From Rhodobiaceae bacterium (lineage in GTDB: Bacteria; Pseudomonadota; Alphaproteobacteria; RS24): a DNA stretch of 12,487 bases. Below, piece by piece: positions 7,677 to 12,487 of this stretch; the stretch's first letter is position 1, and every line of letters begins with the position of its first letter. The stretch lies in assembly GCA_002683515.1 (NCBI GenBank), contig NYTN01000049.1, forward strand, positions 1-12,487, in the 5' to 3' direction. The notes under the pieces were generated by a model. The model worked only from the letters and a program-made list of their open reading frames with translations. It was not told where the DNA came from and did no database searches. Made by a program: the position numbers and the translations under genes.

Positions 7677-8546
7677 TCACCATATCAGATGTTTCATAAA
7701 ATAATGCGCATATGAGTCATAGTCTCGCAGAATTGCAGCTACATCTTCCGGGGTTTGCGATTCTTGCGTAAGTGTTTCGCTTAACCCTCCCGTAATGAAA
7801 AGCACATCCAAATTAGCTGCATTGGCGCCGGGTATATCGGTTTTAAAACCGTCACCAATAGCCAAAATACGAGGTTTTTCCATATTGGTCATTTTTTGAA
7901 TTCGAGAGAACCCCGTATCATAAATCGGCAAATGCGGCTTGCCGAGCCAGATAACTTCTCCGCCTTTATCTTCGTAAATTTCCGCTAGTGCACCTGCACA
8001 GTAAATTACTTGCTCTCCAATCTGAACAATGCGATCGGGATTAGCGCATATCAAAGGTATATTATGTTTATGCCAAAGTGCAATCTCGTCGTCATAATCT
8101 TCAAGTGTTTGTTCCATGTCATTGCTCATCCCTGTTAGCAAAATGAAATCAGCTTCTTCAACAGGAGCAAATTCAATATCAATGCCGTTCAGGACATCAA
8201 CGTCTTTGGTTGCGCCGACAAAATAACAAACCTGTCCCTCGGCACCGCGTTGTGAAAGTATCTCGCGCGCTGCATCACCAGAGGACAGAATGCCGTCATA
8301 GGCGTCGCGTGTGCAGTCCATGCGATCTAGGCGGCGTTGAACTGCTTCCGCAGGTCTTGGCGCGTTGGTAAGTAATAGAACAGGGCCTACATTTTCCCGC
8401 CAAGCTTGCAAGGCTTCGCCAACGCCGGGAAACAAATTATAGCCGTTATGAATGACGCCCCATACATCACATAGTAGAGCATCGTAATTGGATGCTACAG
8501 TCTGTAAGCTCTCAATTTTTATTGGAAGTGATTTCTTTGCTAACAT
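7677..8546 (-). CDS. HAD superfamily class IIA hydrolase (NagD-like, alphaproteobacterial TIGR01459 type)
   Basis: A predicted cytosolic phosphatase of 289 residues. Motif I is LLCDVWGVIHNG with nucleophile D27. The residue two places on, an acid/base aspartate in most HAD phosphatases, is W29; DxWG is, as far as I recall, usual for this subfamily. Motif II is LLTNAPRP, the motif III lysine is in WLGKPHLPIYD, and motif IV is AIGDGFKTDIPGANAA. A class IIA cap lies between motifs II and III. The substrate is not known; sugar or nucleotide phosphates are only guesses. The start is placed at ATG 8546; an upstream TTG at 8564 would add 6 residues. It is the first gene of the minus-strand run and ends 3 nt before ribF, as in many alphaproteobacteria. 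Confidence 0.9.
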   Translation of the reverse strand: MLAKKSLPIKIESLQTVASNYDALLCDVWGVIHNGYNLFPGVGEALQAWRENVGPVLLLTNAPRPAEAVQRRLDRMDCTRDAYDGILSSGDAAREILSQRGAEGQVCYFVGATKDVDVLNGIDIEFAPVEEADFILLTGMSNDMEQTLEDYDDEIALWHKHNIPLICANPDRIVQIGEQVIYCAGALAEIYEDKGGEVIWLGKPHLPIYDTGFSRIQKMTNMEKPRILAIGDGFKTDIPGANAANLDVLFITGGLSETLTQESQTPEDVAAILRDYDSYAHYFMKHLIW

Positions 8547-8661
8547 GGCAGGAAATTGCCTCAACTAAGTCGTTAGTTCAAGATGAAAATTGCAGATTTT
8601 TTAAAAGCTGATACCTTACGGATGGAATTATTTTTACGGGGTTTATACGAGGGGTAAAGAA
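8547..8661. other. Divergent intergenic region between HAD gene and SDR gene, with a small palindrome
   Basis: This 115-nt spacer must hold control signals for both the long minus-strand run and the plus-strand dehydrogenase. I see no convincing -35/-10 pair in either direction. It contains AACTAA (8563-8568), GTCG, then TTAGTT (8573-8578), a perfect 6-bp inverted repeat 16 nt before the HAD start. This could be an operator half-site pair or a short leader hairpin. An A/T-rich tract follows at about 8589-8610. Confidence 0.3.
8649..8654 (+). promoter_or_regulatory. Ribosome binding site supporting the GTG start of the SDR gene
   Basis: GAGGGG lies 7 nt before GTG at 8662. This strong site decides the start at a GTG codon; the resulting protein begins directly before the first beta strand of the Rossmann fold. 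Confidence 0.65.
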
Positions 8662-9432
8662 GTGGAATTATTCGATCTATCTGGCAAAACAGCCGTCATT
8701 ACCGGTTCATCAAGAGGTATCGGCGAAGCGATTGCTGTTCGGATGGCTGAGCATGGTGCGAATGTCGTTATATCCAGCCGTAAAGCGGACGCCTGTGATG
8801 CTGTCACCGAGGCGATTAACAATAAGTATCCGGGGCGCGCCAAAACTATAGCCGCCCATATTGGCGATAAAGATGCCTTACAGAATCTCGTTGATGAAAC
8901 TGAAAAGGCATTCGGGCGGATAGATATTCTAGTGTGTAATGCTGCAGTAAATCCTTATTATGGCCCTTCCGCAGATTGTCCTGATGAAGCTTTTGATCGT
9001 GTTATGGAATGTAATGTTAAATCTAATCACTGGCTGATGAACATGGTTGTTCCCGGCATGAAGGAACGCAAGGACGGCGCGATTATTGTTATTTCCTCAA
9101 TCGCTGGTCAAATGGGTCAGCCAACTCTTGGCGTTTATGGCCTGTCAAAGGCGGCAGACTCTGCGCTGGCGCGTAATATGGCAGTTGAACATGGCGTGGA
9201 TAATATTCGTACCAATGCTATCGCGCCGGGGCTTATTAAAACTTATTTTGCGAAAGCGCTCTGGGATAACCCCGAAATTCTGGAAGTGGCAACGTCTACT
9301 ACACCAATGAAACGTATTGGTTCACCAGATGAAATCGCCGGCGCTGCAGTATTTTTAGCCTCACCTGCCGGTTCATATGTGAATGGTCAGACCCTTACGA
9401 TAGATGGCGGTCAGGTCATTAACGGATTTTAG
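8662..9432 (+). CDS. Short-chain dehydrogenase/reductase (SDR), classical type
   Basis: A cytosolic NAD(P)-dependent oxidoreductase of 256 residues, the usual classical SDR length. The cofactor glycine motif TGSSRGIG is at 14-21, and R40 after the second beta strand suggests NADP(H). Next come CNAA (92-95), N118, S146, and Y159 with K163 (YGLSK), which complete the Asn-Ser-Tyr-Lys catalytic tetrad. The C-terminal end IDGGQVINGF and the preceding VNGQTLT are typical. The substrate is not evident; the overall look fits general ketone or 3-oxoacyl reductases of this broad family. It is the only plus-strand gene, transcribed away from the HAD gene and toward groEL, so it is probably a single-gene unit ending at the terminator just downstream. 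Confidence 0.93.
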   Translation: MELFDLSGKTAVITGSSRGIGEAIAVRMAEHGANVVISSRKADACDAVTEAINNKYPGRAKTIAAHIGDKDALQNLVDETEKAFGRIDILVCNAAVNPYYGPSADCPDEAFDRVMECNVKSNHWLMNMVVPGMKERKDGAIIVISSIAGQMGQPTLGVYGLSKAADSALARNMAVEHGVDNIRTNAIAPGLIKTYFAKALWDNPEILEVATSTTPMKRIGSPDEIAGAAVFLASPAGSYVNGQTLTIDGGQVINGF

Positions 9433-9436
9433 ATAA

Positions 9437-9463
9437 AAAAGGGCCGCTAAAAGCAGCCCTTTT
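9437..9463. terminator. Bidirectional intrinsic terminator between SDR gene and groEL
   Basis: AAAAGGGC-C-GCT, loop AAA, then AGC-A-GCCCTTTT form an 11-pair stem with one C/A mismatch. A run on one side and T run on the other mean that both strands read as GC stem plus T tract. It starts 4 nt after the SDR stop and ends 21 nt beyond the groEL stop, so it can close both converging genes. Confidence 0.85.
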
Positions 9464-9484
9464 AAAAGTCTAAAAGCAGATAAT

Positions 9485-11125
9485 TTACATCATGCCGCCC
9501 ATACCACCCATGCCGCCCATATCAGGCATTGCAGGGGCTGCGCCTTTTGGCTCAGGCTTGTCAGCGACCATAGCCTCTGTAGTGATAAGAAGACCGGCAA
9601 CGGATGCCGCATCTCTTAGCGCAGTAGAGACAACTTTGGTCGGGTCGATGATACCGGCAGCGACGAGATCGATATAGACTTCGTTCTGGGCGTCAAAGCC
9701 GAGTTTACCTTTGGACTCGAGAACTTTACCGACTACGATAGAGCCTTCAACACCAGCATTTTCAGAAATCTGACGGATGGGGGATTCCAGAGCACGGCGG
9801 ACAATATTAATGCCTGCCTGAATGTCGGAATTATCATCTTCAAGTTTGTCGATTTTCATAGCCGCAAGAAGCAGAGCTGTACCGCCACCAGGGACAATGC
9901 CGCTTTCAACTGCTGCACGAGTTGCGTTTAATGCGTCATCAACACGGTCTTTGCGTTCTTTCACTTCAACTTCAGTTGAACCGCCGACTTTAAGAACGGC
10001 AACACCGCCAGCCAATTTGGCAAGACGTTCTTGAAGCTTTTCGCGATCATAGTCGGAGCTTGTAGCTTCGATTTGTGACCGGATTTGAGCAACACGACCC
10101 TCAATGTCTTTTTTCTTACCGCTACCATCGACAATTGTTGTTTCGTCTTTTGTGATAGAAACACGCTTGGATGTGCCGAGCATATCCAAGGTGACATTTT
10201 CGAGTTTGATGCCAAGGTCTTCAGAAATAACTTGTCCGCCGGTTAGAATGGCAATGTCTTCAAGCATGGCTTTACGACGATCACCAAACCCTGGGGCTTT
10301 TACTGCAGCAATTTTTAGACCACCGCGAAGCTTGTTCACCACAAGTGTTGCAAGTGCTTCACCCTCAATGTCTTCCGCAATGATCAGAAGTGGGCGTGAT
10401 GATTGCACGACGCTTTCGAGAATTGGGAGCATTGGCTGAAGGTTTGTAAGTTTAGATTCATGTAACAGGATAAGCGGGTCATCCAACTCGGTAGTCATTT
10501 TGTCAGCATTTGTTATGAAGTAAGGAGACAGGTAACCACGGTCGAACTGCATGCCTTCAACGACATCAAGCTCACTGTCGAGGCCTTTGGCTTCTTCAAC
10601 AGTGATAACGCCTTCATTACCAACCTTTTGCATGGCTTCGGCTATCATGTCACCGATGGAAATCTCACCATTGGCAGAAATAGTTCCAACCTGTGCGATT
10701 TCTTCATTACTTTTAACTTTCTTGGAACGCTTCTCCAGATCACCAAGAGCAACTTTGACAGCTTTGTCGATACCGCGCTTGAGATCCATTGGGTTCATTC
10801 CGGCAGCAACTGATTTAGCGCCTTCACGAACAATTGCCTGTGTGAGTACTGTTGCAGTGGTTGTTCCGTCACCGGCTTCATCATTGGTGCGTGAAGCTAC
10901 TTCACGAACCATTTGTGCGCCCATATTCTCGAACTTGTCTTCAAGTTCAATTTCTTTTGCGACGGATACACCGTCTTTAGTGGTGCGTGGTGCGCCAAAT
11001 GACTTATCCAAAACAACGTTACGTCCTTTTGGGCCAAGTGTAACCTTGACTGCATCAGCGAGAATATCTACGCCTGCAATCATTTTTTCGCGGGCTTCAG
11101 AACCAAATTTGACTTCTTTTGCCAT
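9485..11125 (-). CDS. groL: Chaperonin GroEL (60 kDa, Hsp60)
   Basis: The 14-subunit cytosolic folding chamber that works with GroES and ATP. The protein is 546 residues, full length. Key features: LGPKGRNVVLDKSFG (30-44), DGVSVAKEIEL, the ATP-binding DGTTTA (86-91), the apical segment FDRGYLSPYF, VKAPGFGDRRK, GIVPGGGTALL in the equatorial domain, and a C-terminal GGM repeat tail ending in MM. It starts at ATG 11125 with GGAG 9 nt upstream, 55 nt after groES. Expression should follow the heat-shock promoter before groES. The plus strand across this gene is also open for a long stretch, but that is a by-product of codon use. Confidence 0.99.
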   Translation of the reverse strand: MAKEVKFGSEAREKMIAGVDILADAVKVTLGPKGRNVVLDKSFGAPRTTKDGVSVAKEIELEDKFENMGAQMVREVASRTNDEAGDGTTTATVLTQAIVREGAKSVAAGMNPMDLKRGIDKAVKVALGDLEKRSKKVKSNEEIAQVGTISANGEISIGDMIAEAMQKVGNEGVITVEEAKGLDSELDVVEGMQFDRGYLSPYFITNADKMTTELDDPLILLHESKLTNLQPMLPILESVVQSSRPLLIIAEDIEGEALATLVVNKLRGGLKIAAVKAPGFGDRRKAMLEDIAILTGGQVISEDLGIKLENVTLDMLGTSKRVSITKDETTIVDGSGKKKDIEGRVAQIRSQIEATSSDYDREKLQERLAKLAGGVAVLKVGGSTEVEVKERKDRVDDALNATRAAVESGIVPGGGTALLLAAMKIDKLEDDNSDIQAGINIVRRALESPIRQISENAGVEGSIVVGKVLESKGKLGFDAQNEVYIDLVAAGIIDPTKVVSTALRDAASVAGLLITTEAMVADKPEPKGAAPAMPDMGGMGGMGGMM

Positions 11126-11180
11126 TGTGAGTTTCTCCGTTAATATACTGTGTTTTTTTAAAACAGGGTTTTTAAACTGT

Positions 11181-11468
11181 TCAGTCGATAATGCCGAGGA
11201 TATCGGACTCTTTCATAATCAGAAGTTCTTCACCATTAATAGTGACTTCATTTCCTGACCATTTCCCAAAAAGTACTTTATCTTTGGGCTTAACATCAAG
11301 CGGTGTAACTTTACCGTCTTCGGACCTGATGCCAGTACCGACAGCGACAATGACACCTTGTGATGGTTTTTCTTGCGCGGAATCGGGGATGATAATCCCA
11401 CCCGCAGTTTTGGAATCCTCGTCTATACGACGAACCAATACGCGATCATGCATTGGGCGAAATGCCAT
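11181..11468 (-). CDS. groS: Co-chaperonin GroES (10 kDa)
   Basis: Forms the seven-subunit lid of the GroEL chamber. The protein is 95 residues, standard length. It starts with FRPMHDRVLVRR, carries the mobile GroEL-binding loop at about 16-33 (EDSKTAGGIIIPDSAQEK), then the VGTG turn and KVLFGKWSG, and ends with MKESDILGIID. The start at ATG 11468 has a perfect AGGAGG (11476-11481) 7 nt upstream, fitting high expression. It is the first gene of the groES-groEL operon, driven by the RpoH-type promoter at 11551-11582. Confidence 0.99.
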   Translation of the reverse strand: MAFRPMHDRVLVRRIDEDSKTAGGIIIPDSAQEKPSQGVIVAVGTGIRSEDGKVTPLDVKPKDKVLFGKWSGNEVTINGEELLIMKESDILGIID

Positions 11469-11550
11469 TTTTCTTCCTCCTCATCTTGGAATAAACTTGT
11501 ATTTCTCATGTCATTACCCGTTTGATATATGTCGGGTTACTGAAACAATT

Positions 11551-11582
11551 CAGAGATAAGAGCCTGCTTCGATAGTTTCAAG
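11551..11582 (-). promoter_or_regulatory. RpoH (sigma-32) heat-shock promoter of groES-groEL
   Basis: On the minus strand CTTG (11579-11582, in context CTTGAAA) is followed after 18 nt by CTTATCTCTG (11551-11560). This matches every fixed position of the alphaproteobacterial RpoH consensus CTTG-N17/18-CYTATNTNNG. The predicted transcript start is about 75 nt before groES. No CIRCE inverted repeat (TTAGCACTC/GAGTGCTAA) is visible in the leader, so HrcA control is not indicated. Confidence 0.85.
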
Positions 11583-11774
11583 AGGTAAAAATAAAAAAAC
11601 TGCAATTAATTTTATATTTTAATTTTTTAAATGGTCTAACTTTGCTGATATTAACCCCATTGTTTAAAATTTGCTTATGCAGTACTGGGTAGGCTAGCCG
11701 CTTTCAGTTATTGAGGGGCCAAACATATCTGCCGATTCAATGGCGCTCTGAAACACTATCAAGCCGGGGTCTCT
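11583..11774. other. Non-coding AT-rich region upstream of the groES promoter
   Basis: No gene is supported here. The part next to the promoter (11583-11632) is almost all A/T and could act as an UP element. On the minus strand it also contains TATAAA (11611-11616) with TTAGAC 17 nt upstream (11634-11639), a weak candidate for a housekeeping promoter. Two 8-base palindromes sit close together, CAGTACTG (11680-11687) and GGCTAGCC (11692-11699). Open frames on either strand are about a dozen codons long and lack ribosome sites. Confidence 0.4.
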
Positions 11775-11805
11775 AAAATAAAACTGAAGATCCCAGTTTT
11801 ATTTT
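11775..11805 (-). terminator. Probable terminator of hisG: perfect 12-bp hairpin
   Basis: AAAATAAAACTG (11775-11786) and CAGTTTTATTTT (11794-11805) are exact inverted repeats around a 7-nt loop. The structure begins 14 nt after the hisG stop. The stem is AT-rich rather than GC-rich, but read on the minus strand its 3' arm is itself a T-rich run. That fits an intrinsic terminator separating hisG from groES. Confidence 0.65.
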
Positions 11806-11819
11806 GCGTTATGAGAAGG

Positions 11820-12487
11820 TTAAACCAGCCGACCCAATAAACGCTCCAGCATTTCACATCGCTGAAAATATAGAAAATCCGGTTTTGACACTTCCCCAAT
11901 CTCAAAAAGCTGATTGCTTATCATATCATCCATAAATGCCGCCTGTTGGTTGGTCGGTAATACAAAGGTATAGGATGACCCTTGATCGGATGACCCAGTG
12001 AACATATCAACCAATTTTGCATCATATTCTTTTTTGAGTTCCTTAATTTCTTTCTGGGGCTTTAGCTTCGGAGAAAGCATGCCGGGTGAAGATCTAAGGG
12101 TGATTTTAATTTGTTTTTTGGCAATTTGGTAAGCCTCCAAGCGTGTCAGTATAAATTTTGCCGCCGCACGTGCCTTATCTGACCAGTCTGCCTTCAAGGA
12201 TGCCGCTAGTTGAGCTTCACTTTTTAGTATGACCCCATCTTCAGGAATCCGCAGGTTATTTGCCGCCAGGGTTGCGCCAGTTGAGGTGATGTCGACAATC
12301 GCCTCTGCCGCACCAGAGCCTGGGGCACCCTCGGTTGCACCAAAACTTTGCACAAGTTCGCAGTCATCGGCGCCGTGCCGACCAAAGAAATCGGTAGTAA
12401 GATGAGTGTATTTCGTTGCCACACGCAAGCGTCGCCCGTGTCTGGCTCTAAATTCGGCAGCGACATCGGCAAGGTCGTTCATGGCCG
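11820..12487 (-). CDS. hisG: ATP phosphoribosyltransferase, 3' part (5' end outside window)
   Basis: HisG joins ATP and PRPP to start histidine synthesis. About 222 residues are visible; the frame stays open through the right edge, so the ATG at 12480-12482 is internal. Its context AMNDLADVAAEF aligns with the middle of alphaproteobacterial HisG. Next come RHGRRLRVATKY and the family signature ATEGAPGSG...IVDITSTGATL, which binds PRPP phosphate, then DGVILKSEA where the catalytic fold ends. About 110 more residues follow, with a charged, lysine/glutamate-rich stretch (KPQKEIKELKKEYDAKL) and a C-terminal part ending ERLLGRLV. Rhizobial short HisG, which pairs with HisZ, stops soon after the catalytic fold, so this is an extended form. 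The extension does not look like the HisG_C regulatory domain of the long form. Any hisZ would lie outside the window. Confidence 0.93.
   Translation of the reverse strand, partial: AMNDLADVAAEFRARHGRRLRVATKYTHLTTDFFGRHGADDCELVQSFGATEGAPGSGAAEAIVDITSTGATLAANNLRIPEDGVILKSEAQLAASLKADWSDKARAAAKFILTRLEAYQIAKKQIKITLRSSPGMLSPKLKPQKEIKELKKEYDAKLVDMFTGSSDQGSSYTFVLPTNQQAAFMDDMISNQLFEIGEVSKPDFLYFQRCEMLERLLGRLV

Noticed and set aside
11126..11180. Weak inverted repeat AACAG/CTGTT between groES and groEL
   Set aside because: Five base pairs with a 10-nt loop in an A/T-rich spacer; not distinguishable from chance.
10551..11258. Long plus-strand open frame of 235 codons antisense to groEL/groES
   Set aside because: It lies wholly opposite chaperonin coding sequence, is rich in Ser/Thr/Pro/Ala as antisense frames of such genes are, matches no family I recognise and has no ribosome site. 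It is a shadow of groEL codon use.
11729..11764. Second CTTG...CCAT-like heat-shock promoter on the minus strand upstream of groES
   Set aside because: Only partial agreement with either RpoH consensus, and it lies about 290 nt from groES behind a far better match.
1..12487. CRISPR array, transposon, toxin-antitoxin or other defence system
   Set aside because: No direct repeat series, transposase, terminal repeats or defence-type domains are visible; all sizeable genes are accounted for by core families.

Overview
The window looks like a chromosomal housekeeping segment of an alphaproteobacterium. Pointers are the gene order HAD-IIA phosphatase, ribF, ileS, lspA, DUF3035 lipoprotein and a pair of M16 peptidase-like genes; a heat-shock promoter of the alphaproteobacterial RpoH type in front of groES; and a HisG whose residues resemble rhizobial HisG. 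Base composition is moderate, with AT-rich spacers. I cannot place it below class from sequence reading alone.

Layout. Positions 1-92 are downstream non-coding sequence with an inverted repeat. From 8546 down to 93, seven minus-strand genes lie nearly end to end: HAD-IIA phosphatase, ribF, ileS, lspA, a DUF3035/BamF-like lipoprotein, a zinc M16 peptidase and a zinc-less M16 partner. Most junctions are 3-20 nt gaps or a 4-nt overlap. The only larger gap, 87 nt between lspA and the lipoprotein gene, holds a possible internal promoter. A short-chain dehydrogenase gene runs the other way (8662-9432). It meets groEL head-on across a bidirectional terminator at 9437-9463. groES-groEL (minus) form their own heat-shock unit with a near-ideal RpoH promoter at 11551-11582. 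At the right edge lies the 3' part of hisG (minus), closed by a perfect 12-bp hairpin.

How the genes fit together. RibF makes FMN/FAD, IleS charges tRNA-Ile, and LspA cuts lipoprotein signal peptides. The next two gene products carry lipoprotein-like signal peptides, so LspA probably matures them. They and the second M16 protein appear to act at the envelope: a BAM-associated lipoprotein plus a periplasmic protease-like pair. GroES/GroEL is the cytosolic chaperonin, and HisG is the first enzyme of histidine synthesis.

I found no mobile element, CRISPR array, tRNA, rRNA or defence-like system, and no convincing undescribed system. The most notable points are the loss of three of four zinc ligands at the IleS C-terminus, the active/inactive M16 pair tied to a lipoprotein-maturation operon, and a C-terminal extension on HisG.
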